Below are positions 1-7,752 of a stretch of DNA of 48,120 bases, piece by piece. Below the pieces are notes generated by a model. It was given only the letters and a program-made list of their open reading frames with translations, was not told where the DNA came from and did not search any database. The DNA is from a virus, in the IMG/VR virus record IMGVR_UViG_3300028802_000024, positions 1 to 48,120 of that record, one strand, 5' to 3'. A program made the translations under genes and the position numbers. Each line of letters opens with the position of its first letter. The stretch's first letter is position 1.

Positions 1-127
1 TCCCCGGGCGAGGATGCCTCGCCTCCCGACGGGATGCCGCCGGCCGGTTCTGCCGATCCGGGCTCGGGGAAGGCCCCTCCTTACGAGCCCGACGATGTCG
101 AGGAGACGTGCCCGCGCTGCGGTCGAA
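1..127. repeat. Terminal direct repeat, left copy (circular join)
   Basis: Bases 1-127 are identical to 47994-48120, checked base by base at both edges. A gene reads in frame across the join, so the contig is a closed circle, or a circularly permuted genome. An overlap of 127 is a common assembler k-mer size, so it is probably an assembly overlap and not a biological terminal repeat. The unique genome would be about 47,993 bp. Confidence 0.95.
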
Positions 128-552
128 CCTACCCGGCATCGGCCGATACTCATCACTCCGAGCTGGAATGCACCGAGAACCTCGAAGCCGACCGGAAGTG
201 CGGCTCCTGCGGTGCCCACAAGGACGGCCCGCACGAGGACTGGTGCCCGACGCTCGTTCACACGATGACCCCCGAGGAACTCGGGCGACAGCCACGCGAG
301 CCCGTCGGCGGCCCCCAGGAGGGCGAGGGCCTCGAGGTCTTCACTGCCCGGCGTATCGCCGAGCTGCAGGCGCTAAACCGCCCGACTATCGTCGCCCGCG
401 CCGAAGCCGAATCCGAGTGGCGCCGGTTCTACGAAGAAAAGGCCACCGGAACCACTTGCCAGCACTGCGGCTGCACTCGCAGCGACGCATCGAAGCCGTG
501 CCCGGACTGCGGGGCGGCACCCCAACTGCCGATAGGAGGCACAACACCATGA
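1..552 (+). CDS. RHH DNA-binding protein with zinc-binding clusters (C-terminal part; starts at 47709)
   Basis: This is the 3' part of a gene that starts with GTG at 47709 and crosses the circular join; position 1 is the first base of codon 96 and the full protein has 278 residues. This part holds a Pro/Gly-rich linker and then three cysteine clusters: CPRC (132-135) with further His/Cys to 152, CGSC (162-165) with a Cys at 177, and near the end CQHC plus CPDC. They look like zinc ribbons. Just before the last cluster is an ARRIAEL...VARAEAESEWRR motif, also found at the C-terminus of the RHH protein at 46611-47060. The stop overlaps the next ATG (ATGA). Its likely role is a DNA- or nucleic-acid-binding regulator; the targets are unknown. 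Confidence 0.8.
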   Translation, partial: SPGEDASPPDGMPPAGSADPGSGKAPPYEPDDVEETCPRCGRTYPASADTHHSELECTENLEADRKCGSCGAHKDGPHEDWCPTLVHTMTPEELGRQPREPVGGPQEGEGLEVFTARRIAELQALNRPTIVARAEAESEWRRFYEEKATGTTCQHCGCTRSDASKPCPDCGAAPQLPIGGTTP

Positions 553-1184
553 ACGCTCCACCCGCTATTTCCCAGGAATCTGCCGACCGACTCGCCGATG
601 CCCTCGAGAAGCTCGAGAACGCCCGGGTCGACCTCGTGACGGCTCCCGCCGGGCTGAAACCCGCCAGAGCGCTCGACTACCTTCAGGTCCGCGAAGCGAG
701 CTCACCGGCCTTCGAGGCCGCCCAGCGCGAGTACGAACTGCTCAAGGCCGGCGCCAGCACTCCCGGCGCGCCGCCGGTCGACGCCGAGGTCCCGGCCGAA
801 GTCGACGGGATCAACGTGCTGCCGCCCCCGAACGAGATCGTCACCGCCGAGAACGTGGCCGAGTTCGCGGGCGGGATCGGCTATTTCGTCGCCAACGCGG
901 AAAAGAGCGTTGCGGTCGAAGTCACGAGGCTTGCCTTCGGACCTGGCACGCAAGTGGCGGTGCTCGACAACGGGGCGATCTCCACCGTCGCGCTCTCGGA
1001 GCCGATGCTGCTCCAGCTAATCTCCGGGGGCCTTATCCCGATTCCGGTCACCGGCTTCGCCAACGCCTACACGGAGGTCTCCGACCTGCCCGAGGAGTCC
1101 CAGGAGGATTTGCCCCCGGCCCCCGCCGCCGGCGAGCCCGCCGCCCCCCAGGGCACGCCGCCCCCAGCCGCGCCGGCGGAGTAA
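549..1184 (+). CDS. Hypothetical protein, Pro/Ala-rich C-terminus
   Basis: The 211-residue product is not recognised. The ATG overlaps the preceding stop (ATGA) and has a GGAGG ribosome site about ten bases upstream, so this start is preferred to a longer reading of the same frame, which would run through the zinc-ribbon gene. The N-terminus is helical and charged (SADRLADALEKLENARV). A middle segment of about 80 residues looks like a small alpha/beta domain. The last 40 residues are Pro/Ala/Glu-rich and probably disordered. It lies between the RHH regulator and the HAD phosphatase, ahead of the packaging genes. Confidence 0.7.
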   Translation: MNAPPAISQESADRLADALEKLENARVDLVTAPAGLKPARALDYLQVREASSPAFEAAQREYELLKAGASTPGAPPVDAEVPAEVDGINVLPPPNEIVTAENVAEFAGGIGYFVANAEKSVAVEVTRLAFGPGTQVAVLDNGAISTVALSEPMLLQLISGGLIPIPVTGFANAYTEVSDLPEESQEDLPPAPAAGEPAAPQGTPPPAAPAE

Positions 1185-1188
1185 TACC

Positions 1189-1710
1189 GTGGGCCTCCTC
1201 TGCCTCGATCTGGACGGAACCCTCGTCGAGAGTTCGCTGGTCGAGCGTGACGGCAAGCTGCAACCGGCGCTGGGCCTCTTCACCGAGCCCCGGTTGCGGC
1301 CCAACGTCTACGACGTGATCCAGCGCTCCGCCCTGGAGGGTGACTCCTTCGCGATCGTCACCAACCAGGGCGGCGTCGCATGGGGGTACGCAACGGCAGA
1401 GGAGGCCTACGCCCGCATCTCCCGCACAATCGGCCTGCTCGACTGCTTCTTCGGGCGCCCGCTCAGCATCCACGTCTGCTTTGCACATCCGCGGGCGACG
1501 ATCGAGCGCTACCGCGAGGGCCACTACCGACGCAAGCCCAACCCGTCGATGATCTTCGAGGCAACCGCCGCTCATGGCGATAACGGCATCGGCGTGACTG
1601 GCAAACACGAAGAGCCGGTCCTGATGGTCGGCGACCTCGACGACGACAAAAGGGCTGCCGTGGCGGCCGGTGTCGACTTCGTGCACGCAAGCGAGTTTTT
1701 CACTTGGTAG
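1189..1710 (+). CDS. HAD-superfamily phosphatase (HisB-N / PNK 3'-phosphatase type)
   Basis: The 173-residue protein carries the HAD motifs in order: DLDGTLVE near the N-terminus with nucleophile Asp7 and Asp9, motif II as VTNQGG, a motif III lysine in RRKPNPSM, and motif IV as VGDLDDDKRAA. The TNQGG and RKPNPxM signatures are characteristic of the histidinol-phosphate, heptose-bisphosphate and polynucleotide 3'-phosphatase branch. In a phage, removal of 3'-phosphates from nucleic acid ends is a plausible role, but no kinase domain is present and the substrate cannot be read from sequence. The GTG start lies four bases after the preceding stop. Confidence 0.85.
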   Translation: MGLLCLDLDGTLVESSLVERDGKLQPALGLFTEPRLRPNVYDVIQRSALEGDSFAIVTNQGGVAWGYATAEEAYARISRTIGLLDCFFGRPLSIHVCFAHPRATIERYREGHYRRKPNPSMIFEATAAHGDNGIGVTGKHEEPVLMVGDLDDDKRAAVAAGVDFVHASEFFTW

Positions 1711-1722
1711 CTTCTCGCTCCT

Positions 1723-1872
1723 GTGGCGGGTAGGGGCCGTAAACGCGAACAGAAGCTCCAGCGCATCAGGGAAGCCAACGAACGCCTTGAAGGCCGGCAG
1801 CCACCGAAGGACACGCGGGGAGGCTCGAATTCCCCTCAGCGGCGCTCTCAGGGCGTCAGGCGGCGTCGTTAG
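1723..1872 (+). CDS. Small basic protein (possible)
   Basis: A GTG-started frame of 49 residues, very rich in Arg, Lys and Gln (GRGRKREQKLQRIREANERL, ending VRRRR). It fills the space between the HAD gene and the tRNA. There is no convincing ribosome site, so it may not be translated. A basic peptide just before terL could be a nucleic-acid-binding packaging accessory, but that rests on position alone. Confidence 0.3.
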   Translation: MAGRGRKREQKLQRIREANERLEGRQPPKDTRGGSNSPQRRSQGVRRRR

Positions 1873-1881
1873 GCTCGCTCC

Positions 1882-1953
1882 GGCGGCGTAGAGCAACGGC
1901 AGCTCACCGGACCAGAGAATCCGGAGGTGCCCGTTCAAGTCGGGTCGCCGCCC
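1882..1953 (+). tRNA. tRNA with 8-nt anticodon loop, abutting the terL start
   Basis: The cloverleaf is clear: acceptor stem GGCGGCG (1882-1888) pairs fully with CGCCGCC (1946-1952). U8 and A9 are present. The D-stem is GAGC/GCTC with a loop containing the conserved GG. The anticodon stem CCGGA (1907-1911) pairs with TCCGG (1920-1924). The variable loop has 4 nt. The T-stem closes the canonical loop TTCAAGT, and the discriminator is C1953. No CCA is encoded. The anticodon loop (1912-1919) reads CCAGAGAA, eight bases instead of seven, with C where U33 is expected. If A-A occupy 37-38, the anticodon would be four bases, AGAG. The terL ATG follows at 1959, five bases after the 3' end. It could be a frameshift-suppressor tRNA, a decayed tRNA, or a processing signal that frees the terL 5' end. 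Confidence 0.75.
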
Positions 1954-1958
1954 ATTCG

Positions 1959-3857
1959 ATGCCCCCAGCCGCCACCTCAGAGTCGACCCTTGAGCAGCAC
2001 GAGCAGCTCCGGGGTCGTCTCCAAAGCGACGACGTCTTCTACGCGAAGAGTTGCCTGAAGATCGTCGACCAGCGGGAACAGACGGTTGCCCTCGACCCGA
2101 AGCCGGCCCAACTGCGGCTCGCCCAGATCAAGGCCAAACAGGAAGCCGAAGGCAAGCCGGTCCGGATCATCGTCCTGAAGGCCCGCAAGGAGGGGATATC
2201 GACGATGGTCCAGGGCATGATGATTAAGCGGGTCACGCAGCGGCGCAACCACAAAGCCCTCGTTGTCGCCCACGACGGCAAAACCTCAGGCGAGCTCTTC
2301 TCGATCGGCGAGACGATGTATTCCGAGTTGCCGGACGAGATCATCGCCGCCCACACGGCTGACGGCGGTCTCGCGCTCAAGCCACCGGTCGCCGGGTCCA
2401 GGAAGGGCCAGGAGATTCGGCTCGGCGAGCCCTCCCGCCGGCGCCGGCTTGAGGGTCACCGTGGACTGAACAGCACCTACCTGGTCGACACCGCCAACGA
2501 GTACGAGAGCTATCGTGGGTTCACGTTCCACAGCCTGCACTTGAGTGAGCTGGGCTTCTACGCCTCGCCCGAGAAGAAGCTCAAGTCCCTGCTCAACACC
2601 ATGCCGGAGGAGCCGGGGACGATGGTGGTGATCGAGTCGACGGCGAACGGCTACAACCTTTTCCGCCGGCTCTGGGTCGCTGCGGTCTCCGGCAACTCCG
2701 ACTACTACGCCCTCTTCATCGCGTGGTACGAGGACCCCGACTACTGGCGCCCTTTCCCCAGCGAAGAGGCTCGGGACAGCTTCATCGCCGAAATTGGCAC
2801 CGGTGAGTACGGCGAAGAGGAGCCAGGGCTCGTTGAGCTTGGCGTCAAGCCGGAGCAGCTCTATTGGCGTCGCTGGGCGATCGCCAACCGCTGTCACGGC
2901 GACCTGCGGACCTTCTGGCAGGAGTACCCGGCCGACTGGGAGCAGGCGTTCCTCGCCACCGGCCGCCAGGTTTTCGCCCCCGTGCTCGTCTCCAAGGTGC
3001 TCGAGTCGACTGAAACGACGGACCCCCAGGCCGAGCGCGGCCTGATCAAGCCCGGCAGCTTCGAGCAGGGTGTCTACATGGGCCGCACGGTCGAAATTCC
3101 GCGAGAGCCTCTGTGGACGCCGGAGAGCACGGCCAAGATCGCCATCGCGACCCCGCTGTGGCGCCGTTGGGCGCCGCCTGACCTCGGCGACTATGCGCTG
3201 GAGCAGCCGCCCGGGCAGTACGCGATCTACGTCGACTCCGCGTCTGGGGTCGAGACGGTCAGCGAGGGGTCCGACTACTTCTCGATCCAGATCGTCAACC
3301 ACCGCACCCTCGAGCAGGTTGCGGAATGGCATGCCCGCGGCATCGACGCCGACGTGGTCGCCCAGGAGGTCTATCTCGCCGCGCAGCTCTACACCGTGCA
3401 GGCCGGCGACACGAAATGGCTGCCGTGGGTGGCGGTCGAGATCACCGGCGGTTACGGGCAGTCGATCGCCTCGAAGCTCTGGCGGGTGTGGAAGTACCCG
3501 ATGCTCTATTTCCGCCGCCCCGCCGAGCAGAAGGGCGAGAAGCTCGAGAGGCGCCTCGGCTGGTCCACCGACCAGAAGACGAAGCCGCTGATTGTCGACC
3601 ACGCTAAGGAGCTCCTGCGTCTCGGCCGTCACGGGATCCGCTCCAAAGCCCTGGCCGGCGAGATGCAGACCTTCGTCAAGGACGAGAAGGGCAAAATGGG
3701 GGCCGAGGAGGACTACTTCGACGACCGCCTGATCGCGTGGATGGGCGCCGTCTATATCGCCCAGGAGAAGCCGCTGAGACGGCTCAAGACGGCCGCCGAT
3801 TCGGGGGCTATGGTGCGGGCTCCGTCCATGCACATCCGCCCTCACAGTCGCCGCTGA
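1959..3857 (+). CDS. terL: Terminase large subunit
   Basis: This 632-residue ATPase-nuclease packages DNA into the prohead. The ATPase domain has a terminase-type Walker A (LKARKEGIST, about 73-82), a downstream LHLSELGFY segment in the Walker B region, and a coupling motif VIESTANG. The C-terminal RNase H-like nuclease has an Asp in YVDSASG and paired Asps in DYFDDR near the C-terminus. Length and order fit tailed-phage TerL. No ribosome site precedes the ATG: a tRNA ends six bases upstream, so translation may begin on a very short leader after tRNA processing. The stop overlaps the next ATG (TGATG). Confidence 0.95.
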   Translation: MPPAATSESTLEQHEQLRGRLQSDDVFYAKSCLKIVDQREQTVALDPKPAQLRLAQIKAKQEAEGKPVRIIVLKARKEGISTMVQGMMIKRVTQRRNHKALVVAHDGKTSGELFSIGETMYSELPDEIIAAHTADGGLALKPPVAGSRKGQEIRLGEPSRRRRLEGHRGLNSTYLVDTANEYESYRGFTFHSLHLSELGFYASPEKKLKSLLNTMPEEPGTMVVIESTANGYNLFRRLWVAAVSGNSDYYALFIAWYEDPDYWRPFPSEEARDSFIAEIGTGEYGEEEPGLVELGVKPEQLYWRRWAIANRCHGDLRTFWQEYPADWEQAFLATGRQVFAPVLVSKVLESTETTDPQAERGLIKPGSFEQGVYMGRTVEIPREPLWTPESTAKIAIATPLWRRWAPPDLGDYALEQPPGQYAIYVDSASGVETVSEGSDYFSIQIVNHRTLEQVAEWHARGIDADVVAQEVYLAAQLYTVQAGDTKWLPWVAVEITGGYGQSIASKLWRVWKYPMLYFRRPAEQKGEKLERRLGWSTDQKTKPLIVDHAKELLRLGRHGIRSKALAGEMQTFVKDEKGKMGAEEDYFDDRLIAWMGAVYIAQEKPLRRLKTAADSGAMVRAPSMHIRPHSRR

Positions 3858-4111
3858 TGCCCTCTCAGGTCTGGGTTCCTGCCTCGGCGCGCCCGGCCTT
3901 CAAGTGCGAGGTGCCGGGGTGCGACGCGGAGTTCCGGGCCGACGAAGAATCGAAATTCCTGCGTCACGTCCCCCGTTGCGCCGCCCGTCACCGCGGCAAC
4001 ATCCTCGAGCTCTCCGAGGAGCGCGCCGACGCCAGGAGCCGTGACCCACTCGAGGGCGCCTTCGACGAGGAAGCGCTCGACTTCCAACGGCGCAAGTACG
4101 GCAGCGGCTAG
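3857..4111 (+). CDS. Small zinc-finger protein
   Basis: The 84-residue protein has a single C2HC-type cluster, Cys17, Cys22, His37 and Cys41 (CEVPGCDAEF...FLRHVPRC), followed by an acidic/basic helical tail. It is coupled to terL through a TGATG overlap and precedes the portal. It may assist packaging or prohead assembly by binding DNA or protein; no specific family is recognised. Confidence 0.75.
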   Translation: MPSQVWVPASARPAFKCEVPGCDAEFRADEESKFLRHVPRCAARHRGNILELSEERADARSRDPLEGAFDEEALDFQRRKYGSG

Positions 4112-4177
4112 GCCGTCCGCTTCGGCTGGTGCAATCCAGCGCGACCAACCCCGCCGCCGAAGAGAGGACTGTCTCGA

Positions 4178-4534
4178 ATGGACCCCAACCCGACCCCTTC
4201 CGAACGCACCTGGACCGTGCCTTGCTACGTCACCACGGCCGAGGGCGATCTGCTCCCCGACCCACAGGGCCTTGCCAGTGCGCTCTACGAGGTCCAGGCG
4301 ATCCTCACCCGTGTCGGTGGGGTCATCCAGATGGGGACGAAGCGCGAGTCGATCCCGGTGCCACCGGGCTACCCGGAGCAGATCGCGACGACAGCGGTGG
4401 TCGTGCGATGGAAGGCGTTCGCCCCGGTTGTTCGAGACGACCCTGCCGCCGAGATCGCCAGCGCCGAGACGATCCCCCTTGCGCCACCCGTACCAGTGGC
4501 CACCGAGGCCCCCCCGCCCACGCAAGAGGGCTAG
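4178..4534 (+). CDS. Hypothetical protein in the packaging-portal interval
   Basis: A 118-residue product with an AGAGAGGA ribosome site upstream of the ATG. It is predicted to be mostly beta-strand (TWTVPCYVTTAEGDLL...AVVVRWKAFAPVV) with a Pro-rich tail. The portal gene starts three bases after its stop. The position suggests a minor virion or assembly protein, but it is not recognised. Confidence 0.7.
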   Translation: MDPNPTPSERTWTVPCYVTTAEGDLLPDPQGLASALYEVQAILTRVGGVIQMGTKRESIPVPPGYPEQIATTAVVVRWKAFAPVVRDDPAAEIASAETIPLAPPVPVATEAPPPTQEG

Positions 4535-4537
4535 CTC

Positions 4538-6463
4538 GTGGACGAACCCCGGCAGAGCACAGAGGACAAACAGCTCCTCGAACGCGTCATCAAGGTGCTC
4601 AACACCTGGGAGCCTTACCACAAGCGGTGGGGCAAGAAGGCCGATCACTACTACTCGCTCTACCGCAACTACCAGAACTGGCAAACGGCCCTCTCCGAAA
4701 GCAACTCGCCGAACGGCCGCGACGCGATCTTCCGTGACGGCCAGACCGAGTTCGGGCCTGAGCTTTTTATCCCGATGTGCTTCTCGACGGTCGAGACGAT
4801 CGTGCCAGCGATGCTGGCCAACCCGCCCTCCCTGGACGGGATCCGGCCGCGGACTCCGGCCTCCGACAGCAACGTCGCCAACGTCAAGGCGATGCTGGAA
4901 TCCCAGCACGAACAGATCGACTACGAGCTGAAACTCCAGACCGTCGCCAAGGACGGCCTGATCTACGGCACCGGCGTCCAGAAGTGCTACTGGCGAAAGG
5001 ACTGGCGCAAACGCCGGGTGTTGGTGAACTCCGTGCTCCCCGGCGGCGGCCTCGTTCCGCAGGAGATGTGGAAGCTCGTCTTCGACGATCCCGACGCCGA
5101 CGCCGTCGATCCCAAGGATTTCATCGCGGATCCGTTCGCCGCCGAGATCGCCGTGGCAGAGGGCGCCTTCCACCGTACGTGGCGGTCAAACCGCTACGTC
5201 GAACGGATGATCGGCTCCGAGCAGTGGCGGAATCTCACCGGCCTCAGCGGGGACCAGCTTGCAGCCCTTGCCAACGACAAGAAGTACGACGAAGTGTGGA
5301 ACGAACGAAATACGGCGAGGTCACAGCCGCAGCGCCAGACAGGCACGACGCCCGCCGGCGGCACCGGCGCCAAGATCATCCACGAGGTGCTCGAGTTCCA
5401 CGACGGCGAACAGGTCGTCACCATCCTCGACCGCCAGGTCGTCGTCGCCTCCGGCCCCAACCCGAACTGGCACGGCGAGTTGCCGTTCCAGGTATTCCGG
5501 CCCACGCAGGTCACCCACGAGCTGCACGGCATCGGTGAGATCGAGCCGATCGAGCGCCTCCAGGAAGAGCTCAACACCCTCCGCACCCAGCGCCGCTACA
5601 ACGCCGACCTCGTCCTGCAGCGGGTCTTCGCCTACCACGAAGGGCTCGTCGACCGCAACGACATCAAGTTCGGGCCGGGTTATGCAATCGGCGTCAACGG
5701 CGACCCGCGCGAGCTGCTCTTCCCGATCCAGGTCGGCGACATCCCCCACTCCGGCTACGAAGAGGAGGATCGCATCGGCGCCGACATCGACCGGACATCG
5801 GGAATCTCCGACGTGATCGCCGGCGCGGGGATGCAGGGCGGCGGCGACACCGCGACCGGTGTGCAGCTCGTCCAGAACGCGGCCTCTCGCCGGATCGAAA
5901 ACAAGACGCGGCGTCTCGAGCTCGAGGTGATCAACCCCGGCGCCCGGCAGTTCGTGCTGCTCGACCAGCAGCGGATTCTCACCGATCGCGACGTAAGGAT
6001 CCCGGTCCAGCCGACCCCGGGCGAGCCCGACCGGCGCTGGGCATGGATCCAGGTCGGCCCCCAGGAGCTCATGGGCGAATTCGACATTCGGACCGACCGC
6101 GGCTCGACGCAGCCGGAAAACATCCCCCAGAACCGTGCCGACGCTCAGATGGCGATGACGCTCTTCGGCCAGAGCGCGAGCGTCGATCAGCAGAAGCTTG
6201 CGGAATGGTCGATCGGAAAGCTGGGCGTGCCGCGGCCCGAGGAGTGGATCGCACCGCCGAACCCGACCGTCCCCGCCGAGGTGCTCGACCGTCTGGCCGA
6301 ACAAGGCGTGCCGCGCGAGCAGATTATCGAAGCCCTGGCCCAGGCCGGCGGCCCGGATCTTCTCGGGGGCGCCGCCGGGGCTAACCCGGCCGGTCAGCCC
6401 GGCGGGGAGCCACAGGGACCGTCTGCCCCTCCCCCAACTGAACCCATAGGAGAAAAACCGTGA
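4538..6463 (+). CDS. Portal protein
   Basis: This 641-residue protein is called portal from its position directly after terL, its length, and its general character. It has an N-terminal helical region rich in aromatic residues (WEPYHKRWGKKADHYYSLY). A central section follows in which a head-proximal PFQVFRPTQVTHELHGIGEIEPIERLQEELN stretch resembles podovirus-type portal stems. The C-terminus is acidic and Pro/Gly-rich. The dodecameric portal forms the DNA channel at one capsid vertex and docks the terminase. The GTG start follows an AGAGGG ribosome site. The stop overlaps the next GTG (GTGA). Confidence 0.85.
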   Translation: MDEPRQSTEDKQLLERVIKVLNTWEPYHKRWGKKADHYYSLYRNYQNWQTALSESNSPNGRDAIFRDGQTEFGPELFIPMCFSTVETIVPAMLANPPSLDGIRPRTPASDSNVANVKAMLESQHEQIDYELKLQTVAKDGLIYGTGVQKCYWRKDWRKRRVLVNSVLPGGGLVPQEMWKLVFDDPDADAVDPKDFIADPFAAEIAVAEGAFHRTWRSNRYVERMIGSEQWRNLTGLSGDQLAALANDKKYDEVWNERNTARSQPQRQTGTTPAGGTGAKIIHEVLEFHDGEQVVTILDRQVVVASGPNPNWHGELPFQVFRPTQVTHELHGIGEIEPIERLQEELNTLRTQRRYNADLVLQRVFAYHEGLVDRNDIKFGPGYAIGVNGDPRELLFPIQVGDIPHSGYEEEDRIGADIDRTSGISDVIAGAGMQGGGDTATGVQLVQNAASRRIENKTRRLELEVINPGARQFVLLDQQRILTDRDVRIPVQPTPGEPDRRWAWIQVGPQELMGEFDIRTDRGSTQPENIPQNRADAQMAMTLFGQSASVDQQKLAEWSIGKLGVPRPEEWIAPPNPTVPAEVLDRLAEQGVPREQIIEALAQAGGPDLLGGAAGANPAGQPGGEPQGPSAPPPTEPIGEKP

Positions 6464-6993
6464 AATTCATAATCGGCAGCACCCCGGCTTTCCCGGTGGG
6501 TACGACTGTCAAAGCGTACTCCTCGTCCAACTGGTCGCAGTCCCAGCTTCCGCGCGAAGGCAAACCCGTGGGGGCCGCCACAGCCGAAGCCGTGGTCGCC
6601 GCCGATGGCTCCCTCGCCTTCTCCGGTCTCGCTGCGTCGACCAAATATCAGGCGGTCGCCGAAGTCGGAGGTGTGTGGAAGTATCTCCGTTTCCAGACTG
6701 ATGCTGGGGCCGGCACAGGAGCCTCCGTTGCCACCACTCCAGCCGAAAGTGTGACCGCTAAAAATGCTTCCACAGCCGTCGTAGCTGCCAATTCGGATAG
6801 GCGGCTGCTCATCATTACCAACGATGGTGGCAACACTGTCTACCTATGCCTGGGGAAACCGGCGGTGGCCGGCAAGGGTCCGCGCCTGAACAAAGAAGGC
6901 GGGTTCCTGGTGATCACTGGGGACGAGTATGACGGCGAAGTAACCTGCATCACCAAAGAAGGCGAATCCAACGTCTCATTCTCGGAGTCCTGA
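6460..6993 (+). CDS. Virion protein: FPVGT anchor-like domain plus beta-sandwich domain
   Basis: The 177-residue protein starts with a module of about 70 residues (FIIGSTPAFPVGTTVKAY ... GVWKYLRF) that recurs in the tailspike at 7749 and in the 97-residue protein at 9617. After a short linker, the C-terminal half (LLIITNDGGNTVYLCLGKP...GGFLVITGDEYDGEV) resembles the small beta-sandwich domains that decorate phage capsids and fibres. It likely sits on the virion surface. GTG overlaps the portal stop. Codon choice shifts here toward GAA and AAA compared with neighbouring genes. Confidence 0.7.
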   Translation: MKFIIGSTPAFPVGTTVKAYSSSNWSQSQLPREGKPVGAATAEAVVAADGSLAFSGLAASTKYQAVAEVGGVWKYLRFQTDAGAGTGASVATTPAESVTAKNASTAVVAANSDRRLLIITNDGGNTVYLCLGKPAVAGKGPRLNKEGGFLVITGDEYDGEVTCITKEGESNVSFSES

Positions 6994-6999
6994 TTCTCG

Positions 7000-7752
7000 G
7001 TGATCAGCCGTATCGCCACATTCGCTCACTCGGGTAATCCCACGATTGCCCCTACGGCTGCGTTGCCTGCGACCCAGAAAGATGACATCCTGGTTCTTGC
7101 AGTTGCGAACGGGGGTTCCAACTCGAACCCAGCGATCAGTGGCACGTCGGTCGCTCTCGGTGGATTGACCTGGACGAGAAAGGTGTCGGGGGTCGGCCCG
7201 ATCCAGGCGAACGCTTTCAACGGTTCGTTTTGGTGGGCGCGGGCGAAAGAAAACCATGTGGGACAGACGGTGATCGCAACTACCGTCGATTCCGGCTCGC
7301 TTGTCGGGGCCGTGTATAGGGGTGCTGCATCGTCTGGCGATCCGTTGCGATTTGGGCTTGCGGAAAACAATGAACTCTCTGGCAATACGGGAATAACAGC
7401 GGAAACCCCACTCTTGGCCGGGGATTTCCTGATATTCGGGGTGGCGGTAGACGATAATTCGACAGCTCCTACCGATCGCATCTTCTTGAAATTGGGTGGC
7501 GAAGTCGTAAGCGGCGAAAAAGTAGCTGTGTACTCAATGAGCGAAGGCGGTGCCGATACAGGTGCGGCGCTCTGGGACTACCGGGCCCTAAGCACGGACA
7601 CGTTGGAAGCCGCAGAAGCCGAAATACTGGAACCCGAATCGCGCTCGATCTGTGTTGTGGCCGCATTGATCCCGTTGCCCGAAGAAGAAGGCGGTGCGCC
7701 ATCGCCTATGCCTGGCCGTATCGGGGTTCGGTGCCGGATGAGGAATCCATGA
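7000..7752 (+). CDS. Beta-rich virion surface protein
   Basis: The 250-residue product is rich in Gly, Ser, Thr, Ala and Val with alternating hydrophobic residues throughout (ISGTSVALGGLTWTRKVSG, GSFWWARAKENHVGQTVIA). This is typical of jelly-roll phage surface proteins, including capsid fibres and receptor-binding modules. It sits between two anchor-module proteins, so a tail or head appendage is likely. The coding sequence has visibly lower GC than its surroundings. The final bases overlap the tailspike start (ATGA). Confidence 0.65.
   Translation: MISRIATFAHSGNPTIAPTAALPATQKDDILVLAVANGGSNSNPAISGTSVALGGLTWTRKVSGVGPIQANAFNGSFWWARAKENHVGQTVIATTVDSGSLVGAVYRGAASSGDPLRFGLAENNELSGNTGITAETPLLAGDFLIFGVAVDDNSTAPTDRIFLKLGGEVVSGEKVAVYSMSEGGADTGAALWDYRALSTDTLEAAEAEILEPESRSICVVAALIPLPEEEGGAPSPMPGRIGVRCRMRNP

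Noticed and set aside
1-127. A biological 127-bp terminal repeat for replication or packaging.
   Set aside because: The length equals a common assembler k-mer and a gene spans it in frame, so an assembly overlap is the simpler explanation.
108-548. Upstream extension of the gene at 549.
   Set aside because: It would overlap the whole zinc-cluster gene in another frame and gives Arg-rich nonsense-like sequence; ATG 549 has a ribosome site and an ATGA overlap.
2286-3845. A 519-codon open frame on the minus strand across terL.
   Set aside because: It mirrors terL in a GC-rich genome where antisense frames stay open; it has Asp/Leu/Arg-rich low-information sequence and no motif, while the plus strand has clear terminase motifs.
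7731-7748. An upstream GTG start for the tailspike.
   Set aside because: ATG 7749 has a GAGGA site at good spacing and matches the N-termini of the related anchor-module proteins.
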